DNA from: Candidatus Omnitrophota bacterium | GTDB lineage: Bacteria > Omnitrophota > Gorgyraeia > B26-G9 | NCBI GenBank assembly: GCA_018813905.1 | Contig: JAHJAO010000109.1 | Location: forward strand, 1-32,490 | Direction: 5' to 3' | Length of the DNA stretch: 32,490 bases | Shown here: piece after piece, positions 1 through 8,239 of the stretch | Numbering within the stretch: the first letter of the stretch is position 1 | How the letters are laid out: each line of letters begins with the position of its first letter | Program-made: the position numbers and the translations under genes | The notes under the pieces: model-generated | The model's database searches: none | Told to the model about the DNA's origin: nothing | What the model saw: the letters and a program-made list of their open reading frames with translations, nothing else

Positions 1-215
1 AGGCGGTTTTCCACCCAGGCTTTTGTGAACGAAAGATCGTTTATTAGCCCGGCGCAGCTTAAGTTATCTACAGTTTGTTTTATGATTTGAGGCGTAAAAT
101 TCTTTTTTTTTAGCCGGCCCTCAATCTCATAACGCGAACGGGGCCGGAATTTCAGTAAAAAGAGCGCATAGTTTTTTGCCCGGACATATGGGTCGCTTAT
201 TTGTTTTTGTACCAT
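1..215 (-). CDS. recX: RecX family regulatory protein, N-terminal part (3' end cut by window edge)
   Basis: RecX binds RecA filaments and modulates their activity. The visible 71 codons begin MVQKQISDPYVRAKNYALF and continue with the arginine-rich helix FRPRSRYEIEGRLKKKNF, then a segment ending NDLSFTKAWVENR. This is the typical first three-helix repeat of RecX (the xxLxxRxRSxxELxxxLxxK pattern). The ATG is at 213-215 and is preceded directly by an in-frame TAG, so the start is firm. No good Shine-Dalgarno site is visible. The gene lies 11 bp downstream of the htrA stop and in the same direction, so it is probably the third gene of a recA-htrA-recX transcript. The C-terminal repeats lie outside the window, so completeness cannot be judged. 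Confidence 0.85.
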   Translation of the reverse strand, partial: MVQKQISDPYVRAKNYALFLLKFRPRSRYEIEGRLKKKNFTPQIIKQTVDNLSCAGLINDLSFTKAWVENR

Positions 216-226
216 CTAAAATGGGC

Positions 227-1726
227 TTAGTTTTTTAAGACGAAGTAGCCCCGCTGGGTTTTTACCAATGTATTTACCGTGGCATTATAAATTGCTGTTT
301 TATAATCATTGATATCCAGAATAGTTATTGTGTCGATTTTTAAAATCAAGTCTCCCGGCATAATCCCTGCGCTCTCGGCTGCGCTGTCCGCTTCAACCGT
401 GACGACTACGACTGCCGTTTTCTCTTCGATGCCGTATTGTAATGCCAATTGCGCATCAAGTGGCACTATGGTTAGCCCTTTCCAGGCCTTTAGTTTAAAA
501 TCAGCCGGCGGCAGCTTATGTTCCGGCGATTGCGGGGTAAGAACCGCTTGCTCTGGTTTTTTCGCAACTTTAGGCCGTTCGCCGATTTCTACCGTATAGG
601 TGCGGATCAATTTATTCCGGACGACTTTAATCTCCACTTTCTGCCCGAGTTGACTGCGTTCAACCATTTTTATAAATTCCAGCGTGTTACGTGCTTTGTG
701 GCCGCCGAATTTTAAAATAATATCCCGCTCTCTCAAGCCCGCAATTTCGGCCGGGCTATCCGGATAAACCCGCGAGATCAATACGCCATCCGCATCTTTT
801 AAACCAAAATATTCCGCAAGAGCCGCATTTATATCCTGGATGCCTATGCCTAGCCAGCCGTAGAGTACCTCTTCACCTTTCAATAATTTATCCAGGACGG
901 CTTTGGCAGCGTTTATGGGGATGGCAAAACCAATACCGTCGGAGCCACCGCCTGCGCTAAAAATTGCCATATTAATTCCGATAACTTCTCCTTTGATATT
1001 AACCAAAGGCCCGCCGGAATTACTCGGGTTGATTGCCGCATCGGTTTGAATCAGCTCAAAATAGCCGCGCGCAGATGTTACAGTTTGCGGTAATGACCGA
1101 TGTAACGCGCTTATAATACCGAAAGTGATCGTCGGCTTGGAATCGGTTACGGCAAAACCAAACGGATTTCCCATAGCAATCGCCCATTGCCCAGCCTTTA
1201 TTTTATCCGAATCGCCCAAAGTAGCAAAAGAAAATGTTTTAGCGCTATTAATTTTTATTACTGCCAAATCCGCGCGGTAGTCAACACCTTTTAATTGTGC
1301 CGGGAAATTTCTGCCGTCGGCAAGTGTTACCGTAATTTTATCCGCAGCACTGATTACGTGCTCATTAGTTAAGATGTACCCATCCGCATTTATAAGGATG
1401 CCTGAACCGAGCCCGATTTGTTTATATTCTGGCTGCGGCGTCTTGCCATAAAAAAAGTCGTACATAAAGCGGCCAAAAGTGTCATCACCGAACGAATAAA
1501 AAGCGTGCCCGAGCCGGGCTGTTTTTTCGGTGCTGATACTGACTACGACATTGCCTGCCTGCTCGGCGACTTGAGAAAGCATGTTCTCGATTTCAAGCAG
1601 AAGCTGATGTGTTTGCTCAGACACCGCGGTCGCCGCGGAGGCCTGACCGGAAAAATTAAAAAAAGCCGTTATTAGAATAAATACAGTTATGAATTGCCTG
1701 AATATAATCCGGACAAACCTTTTCAA
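227..1726 (-). CDS. HtrA/DegP-family serine protease with two PDZ domains
   Basis: A 499-residue secreted or periplasmic quality-control protease. An N-terminal hydrophobic stretch (about residues 5-24) ending in QASA looks like a signal peptide. The trypsin-like domain holds the triad His123 (TNEHVI), Asp153 (RADLAVI) and Ser237 (NPSNSGGPL); the His-Asp spacing of 30 residues matches DegP. The residue two before the serine is Ser235-Asn236 where many relatives have Gly-Asn. Two PDZ domains follow (roughly residues 285-380 and 415-499), separated by a Pro/Lys-rich linker. The start is TTG at 1724-1726, supported by a GAGGCG ribosome site upstream. It lies 17 bp after recA, and the position between recA and recX is unusual. 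Which Deg subtype it is cannot be told; the family assignment is secure. Confidence 0.93.
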   Translation of the reverse strand: MKRFVRIIFRQFITVFILITAFFNFSGQASAATAVSEQTHQLLLEIENMLSQVAEQAGNVVVSISTEKTARLGHAFYSFGDDTFGRFMYDFFYGKTPQPEYKQIGLGSGILINADGYILTNEHVISAADKITVTLADGRNFPAQLKGVDYRADLAVIKINSAKTFSFATLGDSDKIKAGQWAIAMGNPFGFAVTDSKPTITFGIISALHRSLPQTVTSARGYFELIQTDAAINPSNSGGPLVNIKGEVIGINMAIFSAGGGSDGIGFAIPINAAKAVLDKLLKGEEVLYGWLGIGIQDINAALAEYFGLKDADGVLISRVYPDSPAEIAGLRERDIILKFGGHKARNTLEFIKMVERSQLGQKVEIKVVRNKLIRTYTVEIGERPKVAKKPEQAVLTPQSPEHKLPPADFKLKAWKGLTIVPLDAQLALQYGIEEKTAVVVVTVEADSAAESAGIMPGDLILKIDTITILDINDYKTAIYNATVNTLVKTQRGYFVLKN

Positions 1727-1743
1727 TTTTCGCCTCAGAGTTG

Positions 1744-2775
1744 TTAATTTGAAAAATTTTCTTTTATCTTTTTCTCGAGTTCCGCGGTAATCTTCGGATT
1801 GCTTTTTAAAAATTGCCTGGCGTTTTCTTTGCCCTGGCCTAATTTTTCAGAAGCATATAGCAGCCAGGCGCCGGATTTGGTGATAAGTTCCAACTTTACT
1901 CCCAGATCCAGGATGTTTGATTCCCGGGAAATACCCTCGTCATAAAGGATGTCGAATTCCGCCTGCCTAAAAGGCGGAGCGACTTTATTCTTGGCTACTT
2001 TGACCCGTACGCGCGAACCATAAACTTTATCTCCGGCCTTTAAAGTTTCAATCCGGCGGATATCCAGGCGGACCGAAGCGTAAAATTTTAAAGCGTGGCC
2101 GCCGGTAGTTGTCTCCGGGTTGCCGAACATCACGCCGATTTTCATTCTAATCTGGTTTATGAAGACAACGCAAGTTTTTGATTTTGAAATCGCCGCCGTC
2201 AATTTGCGTAACGCCTGTGACATTAACCGCGCCTGCAAGCCCATATGGGAATCGCCCATATCCCCTTCAATTTCTGCCTTCGGGGTTAATGCGGCAACCG
2301 AATCGATGATGATAATATCCACCGCGTTGCTTCGCACGAGCGTCTCGGTAATTTCTAAAGCCTGTTCTCCGGTGTCCGGTTGAGATATAAGCAATTCGTC
2401 CAGGTTCAATCCCAGCTTTTTCGCGTAGGTAGCGTCAAAAGCATGTTCGGCATCAATCATTGCCGCGACCCCGCCGGTCTTTTGCGCCTGAACCGCAGCC
2501 GTAAGACTCAACGTGGTTTTCCCGCTGGCTTCGGGCCCGTAAATTTCTACAATTCTTCCCCGGGGCAAACCCCCGACTCCCAAAGCCAGGTCTAATCCTA
2601 AGGCGCCTGTGGGAATAACCGGAACATCTATCCGGGTATCCTGCCCTAATTTCATTATTGCGCCTCGGCCGAACTGTTTTTCGATTTGGCCCAACGCCAG
2701 CTCCAGCGCTTTAAATTTTTCCGGCGATTGAGTATCTTGTTTATCTTTCTCCGTCTTTATGTTCTTCTTTTCCAT
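1744..2775 (-). CDS. recA: Recombinase RecA
   Basis: RecA forms filaments on single-stranded DNA, drives strand exchange and promotes LexA self-cleavage. The protein has 343 residues, the normal size. The Walker A motif GPEASGKTT is at residues 80-88. The L1/L2 DNA-binding region is complete, with [19 protein letters not shown], the [20 protein letters not shown] segment and [12 protein letters not shown]. The start ATG lies 9 nt after a strong GGGGAGG ribosome site. The N-terminus has a charged Lys/Glu/Asp extension of about 20 residues before the usual core. A near-consensus sigma70-type promoter lies about 75 bp upstream. No E. coli-type (CTGT-N8-ACAG) or Bacillus-type (GAAC-N4-GTTC) LexA box was seen between promoter and start, so SOS control, if present, uses another motif. 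Followed by htrA and recX. Confidence 0.98.
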   Translation of the reverse strand: MEKKNIKTEKDKQDTQSPEKFKALELALGQIEKQFGRGAIMKLGQDTRIDVPVIPTGALGLDLALGVGGLPRGRIVEIYGPEASGKTTLSLTAAVQAQKTGGVAAMIDAEHAFDATYAKKLGLNLDELLISQPDTGEQALEITETLVRSNAVDIIIIDSVAALTPKAEIEGDMGDSHMGLQARLMSQALRKLTAAISKSKTCVVFINQIRMKIGVMFGNPETTTGGHALKFYASVRLDIRRIETLKAGDKVYGSRVRVKVAKNKVAPPFRQAEFDILYDEGISRESNILDLGVKLELITKSGAWLLYASEKLGQGKENARQFLKSNPKITAELEKKIKENFSN

Positions 2776-2851
2776 AATACATAACCTCCCCGATTGATTA
2801 ATTTTTGTAACGATTTAGTACGAAGATATTTGCGGCAACGTGTATTTATCT

Positions 2852-2880
2852 ATTATAAGCATAATACTTTTAGTTTTCAA
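2852..2880 (-). promoter_or_regulatory. Sigma70-type promoter for recA
   Basis: Read on the minus strand, TTGAAA (2875-2880) and TATAAT (2852-2857) are separated by exactly 17 bp. The -35 box begins only a few bases past the stop codon of the upstream DUF1844 gene, so recA-htrA-recX can be transcribed separately from it. The recA leader would be about 70 nt. Confidence 0.8.
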
Positions 2881-2885
2881 CCAGT

Positions 2886-3230
2886 TTATTTACAAATATT
2901 TATATACTTGGTTCTTAGTTCAAAAAGCACTTGTTCCAGGTTTTTATCTTCGGTTTGCGTCAAATTCCCTTTGGTTTTATCTTTAATCATTTCCAAGGTA
3001 TCGATCAGGTATTTTGCCTGAGCCAGGTCCTGTTCTTTTTTATTAGTCATAGGATTTTCGATTTCGCCCAAAGCAATAAGCGCCTGGATGCCCAGGCCTG
3101 AAAGAAAAACATTAAAATTAACCTGCGGAAACTCCTTATCGTTATTTTCCGTCTTTGGCTGCGTTTGGATATCTTCTTTCTCTTTTTCTGCTTTTTCTTT
3201 CCAGCCCTCATCCACTCTTTTCGCGTCCAT
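2886..3230 (-). CDS. DUF1844 domain protein
   Basis: A 114-residue protein of unknown function. The first 40 residues are highly charged (Lys/Glu/Asp/Gln). The rest matches the DUF1844 pattern: VNFNVFLSGLGIQALIALG, an Asn-Pro turn, DLAQAKYLIDTLEMI and a final helix LEQVLFELRTKYI. It is probably cytoplasmic and helical; the hydrophobic segment in the middle is short for a membrane helix. The start ATG follows a strong GAGGAGG site. It sits between the Memo-like gene and recA in the same direction. DUF1844 genes are found in several Gram-negative phyla, and no biochemical role is known to me. Confidence 0.8.
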   Translation of the reverse strand: MDAKRVDEGWKEKAEKEKEDIQTQPKTENNDKEFPQVNFNVFLSGLGIQALIALGEIENPMTNKKEQDLAQAKYLIDTLEMIKDKTKGNLTQTEDKNLEQVLFELRTKYINICK

Positions 3231-3294
3231 TTTTACCTCCTCACATTTAAGAACATCGGTTAACTTTATCCATATCCGGCCGGCAAACGGGTAA

Positions 3295-4101
3295 TCAGCG
3301 TTTAATCACGATGCCGGCGTATCCGACGACATTGTCGTAATCCCCCGATATATCGCCGCTGGTTTGATAATTAATAAGTTCCGCCCGCGTTGCTCCCAGG
3401 TGTTTTGAGGCAAAGATAGTTACGGCTACCGGCGCAAAACCGCACATGGTAATATGTTTTTCGCTCATCTCGTGTATAAGTTTTTCTGCGTCAAGTTGCA
3501 AAATTGCATTCAACGCGAATTCATCCTTATTTTTAGCGCTTTCCTGCGATTCGTAATGCGTAAAATCGGTGCTGGCGACAATTAAAACCGGTTTTTTATA
3601 ATCGATTATCGCTTCCGCGATTGCCTGCCCGACTGCGGCGTAATGCTTAATATTAAAGTCCGAAATAACCATCGGTAAAATAGAAAGTTTGGAATTGAAA
3701 AATTGCAGGAACGGAATTTCTACTTCGATCGAATGTTCGTAGACGTGCGCACTCTCGTTTTCCTTTACGAATTCTGATTTTTTAAGCAGTAGTGTCGCCA
3801 ACTCATTATTGATCGGAACCTCACCTAACGGTGTCTGCCAAATACCGCTTGCAACAATACTATAAGGCACGCCTAATCCTGTATGGTTGGGGCCTATGAT
3901 TAACGCTGTTTCTTTTACCAAAACATGGGAAACTGCCTTGCCGGCGACAGAACCGGAATAACTGTATCCGGCATGCGGCATGATTACGGCTAAAGCATCT
4001 TCCTTTTTTGCGCCCGCGTCCGTATATTTTTGAATGCTTCGATAAAGCTGGTCTTTGGTCTTGGGATAAAATTGTCCGGCTACTGCGGGCTTGCGATACA
4101 T
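3295..4101 (-). CDS. Memo-like protein (AmmeMemoRadiSam system protein B family)
   Basis: A 268-residue protein related to eukaryotic Memo and to class III extradiol dioxygenase folds. Conserved features visible are PAVAGQFYP at the N-terminus, MPHAGYSYSG (His43), IGPNHTG (His72), YEHSIEVEIPFLQFF, STDFTHYES and the Cys-containing MCGFAPV. These His/Cys positions are the ones that form the putative metal or active site in the family. Length is typical. The start ATG follows AAAGGAGGG. In many genomes this gene sits with AMMECR1 and a radical-SAM gene, neither of which is in this window. A perfect hairpin lies directly 5' of the ribosome site. The biochemical function of the bacterial family is not established; a redox or metal role is only conjecture. 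Confidence 0.9.
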   Translation of the reverse strand: MYRKPAVAGQFYPKTKDQLYRSIQKYTDAGAKKEDALAVIMPHAGYSYSGSVAGKAVSHVLVKETALIIGPNHTGLGVPYSIVASGIWQTPLGEVPINNELATLLLKKSEFVKENESAHVYEHSIEVEIPFLQFFNSKLSILPMVISDFNIKHYAAVGQAIAEAIIDYKKPVLIVASTDFTHYESQESAKNKDEFALNAILQLDAEKLIHEMSEKHITMCGFAPVAVTIFASKHLGATRAELINYQTSGDISGDYDNVVGYAGIVIKR

Positions 4102-4120
4102 AAACTCCCTCCTTTAATGA

Positions 4121-4159
4121 GCACGCAACTTACATCACTATGTCCTGTAAGTTGCGTGC
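4121..4159. repeat. Perfect 14-bp inverted repeat (hairpin) 5' of the Memo-like gene
   Basis: GCACGCAACTTACA (4121-4134) and its exact reverse complement TGTAAGTTGCGTGC (4146-4159) flank an 11-nt loop. In the minus-strand transcript the stem ends about five nucleotides before the AAAGGAGGG ribosome site of the Memo-like gene. No T-run follows on either strand, so it is not an ordinary intrinsic terminator. It could be a leader RNA structure, a protein operator or a small palindromic repeat element. Confidence 0.85.
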
Positions 4160-4212
4160 GCGAATTATCCCGCCGAATATAATAAAAATCATAAAATAAT
4201 TTTTGTTATATC

Positions 4213-5166
4213 TTATGAGACGGGGCCTGCCTCTTCTCTTTGCGCACCATTGGATAGTGATTTATTCAAGATCTTGACTGCCTGCCGGATAGCTTTGCCC
4301 GTCACCGGCCGATGCACCTCGATTACCCGGATATGGTTAGAATTCAAAAATGGCCGAAGCCGCATAAAATTAAAACTGCCCTGGCCGGGAGCGAGATGAT
4401 CCTTTGTTCCCCGCGCGTCATGTAAATGCAAACCGCAAAGTTTGTTTTTATACGTGTCAAGGAAGTGGATGTGTTTTATCAAGCCAAGATTTTCCGAAAC
4501 CTGCGCGTGCCCGACATCATGCCAATAATACAGGTGCTTGCAACCTCTGTAATAATTGAAGATTAAGGCAAATTCGTCAAAAGCCGGAATTTCCCTAAAA
4601 TAAAATCTGTTCTCAAGGCAAAGCTTAATCTTAAATCTTTCCGCTTTTTTTAACAGCGGTTCAAGGCTTAAAAGCAAAGCGTGCAAATGCGGGTTTCTTT
4701 TTTTATTTCGTTCCGCGCGCATGTCCTCAAGTAATTTGATATAAGGTTTTTTACCTTTTAACCCCTGATTAAACATATCCATCAAGGCGGTAGTTTTTTG
4801 TTTCATTTCCACCCGCCCCGCATGGATTATAAATGCCTGGGCGTCTATATCTTTTGCCGTGCGTAAAGATTCAAGTGTCAACCTGACCGCTTTTTTCCGT
4901 TCAACCGCGTCTAGGCTGGCCAGTGAGAAAAAATCAGGCGTAACCCGCACACGAGAAAAACCTTCCGGTACCGGACAAAAATTATGCACGCTGTCCACTT
5001 GAATCAATCCCTGCTTTTTGCACCGGGCAATCTGTTTGTAACTGTTTTTTGAGATGGAAAAGCCCAGTTCGATACGGGCAAATCCCAATTTTCTAATCTG
5101 TTCGACCAAAACATACCCGTTTTTACAATTCTGCGAGTTCCAAGCGGTAGAAAGACTATAATGCAT
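4213..5166 (-). CDS. TIM-barrel sugar-phosphate isomerase/epimerase-like protein (AP_endonuc_2 fold)
   Basis: A 317-residue protein of the xylose-isomerase-like TIM-barrel superfamily. Barrel motifs with likely metal ligands appear in order: FARIELGF near the N-terminus, FIIHAGR, LCLENRF (Glu), YYWHDVGHA (Asp and His), LCGLHLHDARG (His, Asp) and VIEVHRP (Glu) near the end. This arrangement fits a divalent-metal epimerase or isomerase, or an endonuclease IV relative; the HDVGHA and LHLHD motifs favour the epimerase-like branch. The ATG overlaps the stop of the upstream M16 protease gene by one base (TAATG), which suggests translational coupling. The substrate cannot be read from the sequence. 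Confidence 0.8.
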   Translation of the reverse strand: MHYSLSTAWNSQNCKNGYVLVEQIRKLGFARIELGFSISKNSYKQIARCKKQGLIQVDSVHNFCPVPEGFSRVRVTPDFFSLASLDAVERKKAVRLTLESLRTAKDIDAQAFIIHAGRVEMKQKTTALMDMFNQGLKGKKPYIKLLEDMRAERNKKRNPHLHALLLSLEPLLKKAERFKIKLCLENRFYFREIPAFDEFALIFNYYRGCKHLYYWHDVGHAQVSENLGLIKHIHFLDTYKNKLCGLHLHDARGTKDHLAPGQGSFNFMRLRPFLNSNHIRVIEVHRPVTGKAIRQAVKILNKSLSNGAQREEAGPVS

Positions 5167-7790
5167 TATTTAAATTTTTGGCTGATGATGGTTACGCTCC
5201 TGTTAAAATCCAAATACTTTTTTGCGGTTATTAGAAGATCATCTTTATCCAGCGAGTTTATCAGCTCTTCATAATAAGAATAATGATCAAAACCAAGCCC
5301 GTACAACTCATCCAGGGCACAACTCAGGCCGATAGCGGAATTAGTTTGCAGGCCGATTCGATGGGAGCCGATCATATAGATCTTTACCTGATTCAAAAGT
5401 TTATCGTCTATGCCGTTAAGTTGTAATTCTTCAATTTTTTTTCGCACGATTTTTCTCGTCTCGTCCACGCCTTCCGGGGAAGTAGCAATATAAACAAGAA
5501 AGTAGCCGCCATCCGGACCGCTTATATTCGTGCCGCCGACGGCATAGGACAAGCCGAATTTTTCTCTGATCTCTTCATGCAGTATCCCGCCGGACGAACA
5601 GAGTAAACTGTTTAAAAGCTCAAGCTTATAGCGGTCTTCGCTATCTATTTTGACGCCCCGGTATCCGATCATAATTATGGCCTGTTCTTTATCCCGATAA
5701 TTTTCTACGAGACTTGCCTTAAGTATTGGCGGCTCGAGGCCTAGAACATGTTGCGGCAATTTGTTTTTCGAAAAGTCTGAAAATTTACTTTTAATTAAAC
5801 CCAGCACGATATTTTCATCAAAATCACCGCAAACGGATATTACCAGGTTCTCGGCCAAACAAAAACTGTTATAAAATTCCGTCAGATCTTTGCGCATGAA
5901 GCTGCCGACGATTTCCTTTACTCCCAGAGGATTTAAGCGGTAAGGGGCATGTAAAAACAGGTTTTTTTTCAATAGATTAACCGTATCCCGAAAAATATTA
6001 TCCGTTTCCTGCTTTTGCGCTTTGAGAATAAGCTGTTTTTGCAGTTCGAGTTCTGATTCGGGAAATGACGGCGAGGTCACCAGATCACATAACAGTTCGA
6101 TACCGGTCTGTGCATTCTTGGCCAGGACATTTAAACTCAGGCCAAAACTGTTGTAGCCGCTGAACGAAGAAATCGAAGCGCCTGTTTTTTCTAAAATCTT
6201 ATCTATTTCTTCGGCGCGGTAACGGCTTGTGCCCCGGGTGAGCATTTGGCTTAAAAGATTAAAAATCCCGTTTGACACAGTATTTTCATAACGCACCCCG
6301 CCGCCGAACACGGCATGTACACTCAAAATGGGCGTGCTTTTGTTCTCTTTTAAGATTACAGTAATCCCGTTATCCAGAACGATTTTTTTTACCGGCGAAA
6401 GTTTCGGCGCCGGTAAAACAGGCATTTCCTTTGCTTGAGATTTTGGCTCAAGAACGACGCGGACGTAGTTTTGCCGGTTAAAATATTTTATTGCGCAACG
6501 CCGGATATCGGCCGCGGTTACCCGAGAAATTTTCTCCAAATATTTACGGGAGAAATACGGGTCCTGACCGTATGCCTCATCCTGAGCAAGTGTTTGCGCG
6601 CGTGCATCGAAACTTTCCTGAGAAAAAACAAAATCGCTCAAATAAAGATTTATTGCTCTTTCGATTTCTTCTCTTGTTGCGGGTTTTCTTTTCAATAACT
6701 CCAGTTCTTCAAAAATTAAATCGACAACCCGATCAGTATTTTTTTTATCTAAGATAGAGTTTATTGCAAAAATTCCTTTAAAATTCGGCGTGTGGTTAAA
6801 GCATTCTATCGAATCCAGCAATCTCTTTTTTTTAACCAAATTCAAGTAGAAACGCGAACTTTTTCCTGAGCCCAGGATGTTGGCAATTACATCCAGGACC
6901 GGCGCGTCCGGATGCGATAAATCCACGCTTTGTAATCCGACCATCATATAGGCGGCATTGATATCTTTTTGTTCGGCATGCTGTTTCGCACAGACCAGCC
7001 CAGGTACCTGGGGTAATGTAATTTGAGGAAACGCCTTCATTTTTAAACCGTCGAATTTTTCCCTTACTTTTGCCAGGGCCTCTTCCGGGGCGATATCGCC
7101 GACTATAGAAATAATGCTATTATTGGGGATATACCATTTCTGATAGAACTCGGATAAATCCTGGCCGGATAACCGGACAAAAAGCGGTTCTAAACCGATA
7201 ACCGGCAACTTGTATGGCGCAATACTGTAAGATAATTCGTAGAAAAGACGATGTAAATAACGTACCGGGTCATCGCGGTTAAGCCGGATCTCATTTAAGA
7301 TGACTTCTTTTTCTTTTTCCAGCTCTTGTTCATCAAATAGCGGATTTTTTAACATATCCGAGAGTATATCCATGCCCGGTTCAAAATTTCTTTCCGGAAC
7401 AATTAAAGAAAACCCGGTGAGCTGATAAGATGTGTACCCATTGATCTCGCCTCCTAAGGCGTTAACCTCCGGGAATATTTTTCCCGCGGGATACCTTGCG
7501 CTGCCTTTGAATAACATATGTTCAACCAGATGGGCGATACCCGAGCCCTGCCATTGCCCTTCATAAATACTGCCGGTTTTGACAATTACGGAAATGGCGA
7601 TAAGCGGGTGGCTGGGGTCTTCCTGAATAAGAACGGTAAGGCCGTTATCTAACCTGTAGTTATAAACTTTTTTCTGTGCAAAATTGTTATCAGAGCCGTA
7701 ACTTAAGGTATCAGGCGGCTTAATACAAAAAATACACAAAAATATTAAAAAAACCAAGCTTGAAAAAAGCTTCCGGTATATCATCGGCAC
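5166..7790 (-). CDS. Two-domain M16 (pitrilysin-type) zinc metalloprotease
   Basis: An 874-residue M16 peptidase. A hydrophobic segment at about residues 8-23 is a signal peptide or membrane anchor, so the enzyme probably acts in the periplasm or at the envelope. The first half carries the inverted zinc motif HLVEH (His87, Glu90, His91) and the third ligand Glu167 in VILNEI, 76 residues on, exactly as in the family. The second half starts near residue 470 with LDNGITVILKEN and repeats the M16 fold but has no HxxEH motif, as expected for the non-catalytic partner domain. Both halves are fused in one chain, unlike the split dimeric types. The start is GTG (7788-7790) or an ATG two codons later. 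It lies 5 bp after rpsU, and its stop overlaps the next gene's ATG. Confidence 0.93.
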   Translation of the reverse strand: MPMIYRKLFSSLVFLIFLCIFCIKPPDTLSYGSDNNFAQKKVYNYRLDNGLTVLIQEDPSHPLIAISVIVKTGSIYEGQWQGSGIAHLVEHMLFKGSARYPAGKIFPEVNALGGEINGYTSYQLTGFSLIVPERNFEPGMDILSDMLKNPLFDEQELEKEKEVILNEIRLNRDDPVRYLHRLFYELSYSIAPYKLPVIGLEPLFVRLSGQDLSEFYQKWYIPNNSIISIVGDIAPEEALAKVREKFDGLKMKAFPQITLPQVPGLVCAKQHAEQKDINAAYMMVGLQSVDLSHPDAPVLDVIANILGSGKSSRFYLNLVKKKRLLDSIECFNHTPNFKGIFAINSILDKKNTDRVVDLIFEELELLKRKPATREEIERAINLYLSDFVFSQESFDARAQTLAQDEAYGQDPYFSRKYLEKISRVTAADIRRCAIKYFNRQNYVRVVLEPKSQAKEMPVLPAPKLSPVKKIVLDNGITVILKENKSTPILSVHAVFGGGVRYENTVSNGIFNLLSQMLTRGTSRYRAEEIDKILEKTGASISSFSGYNSFGLSLNVLAKNAQTGIELLCDLVTSPSFPESELELQKQLILKAQKQETDNIFRDTVNLLKKNLFLHAPYRLNPLGVKEIVGSFMRKDLTEFYNSFCLAENLVISVCGDFDENIVLGLIKSKFSDFSKNKLPQHVLGLEPPILKASLVENYRDKEQAIIMIGYRGVKIDSEDRYKLELLNSLLCSSGGILHEEIREKFGLSYAVGGTNISGPDGGYFLVYIATSPEGVDETRKIVRKKIEELQLNGIDDKLLNQVKIYMIGSHRIGLQTNSAIGLSCALDELYGLGFDHYSYYEELINSLDKDDLLITAKKYLDFNRSVTIISQKFK

Positions 7791-7795
7791 TACAT

Positions 7796-7969
7796 TTATT
7801 TATGGCCGGATCTAGCATCCTTTGCCTTCATTTTTTTACGCTCACTGGGTTTTTCATAATGTTTTTTGGCTTTGACCTGCTTGAGCGCCCCTTCTCTATC
7901 CAGCTTTTTCTTAAAAATTCGCAATGCCTTTTCTAAAGGCCCCCCTCTTGCGATATGTACTTTTGCCAC
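7796..7969 (-). CDS. rpsU: 30S ribosomal protein S21
   Basis: A 57-residue basic protein: MAKVHIARGGPLEKALRIFK, then KKLDREGALKQVKAKKHYEK, then a Lys/Arg-rich tail with PSERKKMKAKDARSG. This is the S21 pattern (xxGExxExALRRFKRxxxRxGxLxExRxRxxYEKPSxxRKRK). S21 assists 30S platform assembly and initiation. The start is GTG at 7967-7969; an in-frame TAA two codons upstream excludes a longer form. The ribosome site is weak (GGGAAAG). A consensus promoter lies about 60-90 bp upstream, and the M16 protease gene follows after 5 bp. Confidence 0.93.
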   Translation of the reverse strand: MAKVHIARGGPLEKALRIFKKKLDREGALKQVKAKKHYEKPSERKKMKAKDARSGHK

Positions 7970-8029
7970 TTTTTATTATCTTTCCCTATATTAAAATTGA
8001 ATTATTATAACCTGTTTTGAAGTATTAAA

Positions 8030-8058
8030 ATTATAACAACGAACCCCCATCTTGTCAA
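8030..8058 (-). promoter_or_regulatory. Consensus sigma70 promoter for rpsU-M16-TIM-barrel operon
   Basis: On the minus strand TTGACA (8053-8058) and TATAAT (8030-8035) are separated by 17 bp, a full consensus match in both hexamers. The -35 hexamer is inside one arm of an inverted repeat (TGTCAAGCC on the plus strand, 8053-8061), so the upstream element supplies part of the promoter. A further AT-rich leader of about 55 nt precedes the GTG of rpsU. Confidence 0.87.
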
Positions 8059-8191
8059 GCCATTCGGGGTACTCCAATGCCAGGCTTGACACTGAGCGAC
8101 AAGACCTTCGGACTTGCGGTTTTAACCCCATAATACCAATCCTGCCTACCGTCAGGCAGGCATTAGGTCTTGTTGCCGAATGTGTCAACCC
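8053..8191. repeat. Compound inverted-repeat element of unknown nature
   Basis: Several palindromic pairs are nested here. TGTCAAGCC (8053-8061) pairs perfectly with GGCTTGACA (8083-8091). The same right arm, 8083-8092, can instead pair with 8182-8191 (9 of 10 bases), extended after an internal loop by ACAAGACC (8099-8106) with GGTCTTGT (8166-8173). The apex holds CCTGCCT (8141-8147) and AGGCAGG (8154-8160) around a 6-nt loop. The result is a roughly 110-nt imperfect hairpin with an alternative fold. No T-run follows, so it is not a simple terminator. Short open frames on both strands here do not resemble proteins. A small palindromic mobile repeat or a structured RNA are both possible. Confidence 0.7.
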
Positions 8192-8239
8192 TTTCGGGAT
8201 GCCAGATAAACACCGGGAGCTATTTATTTGCTTAAATGT

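Noticed and set aside
2776-2885. LexA/SOS box upstream of recA
   Set aside because: No CTGT-N8-ACAG or GAAC-N4-GTTC pattern found; a different LexA motif cannot be excluded.
8166-8188. A second promoter from the TTGACA at 8183-8188 on the minus strand
   Set aside because: The hexamer 17 bp downstream is TAATGC, a poor -10 box; the hexamer is more simply part of the inverted repeat.
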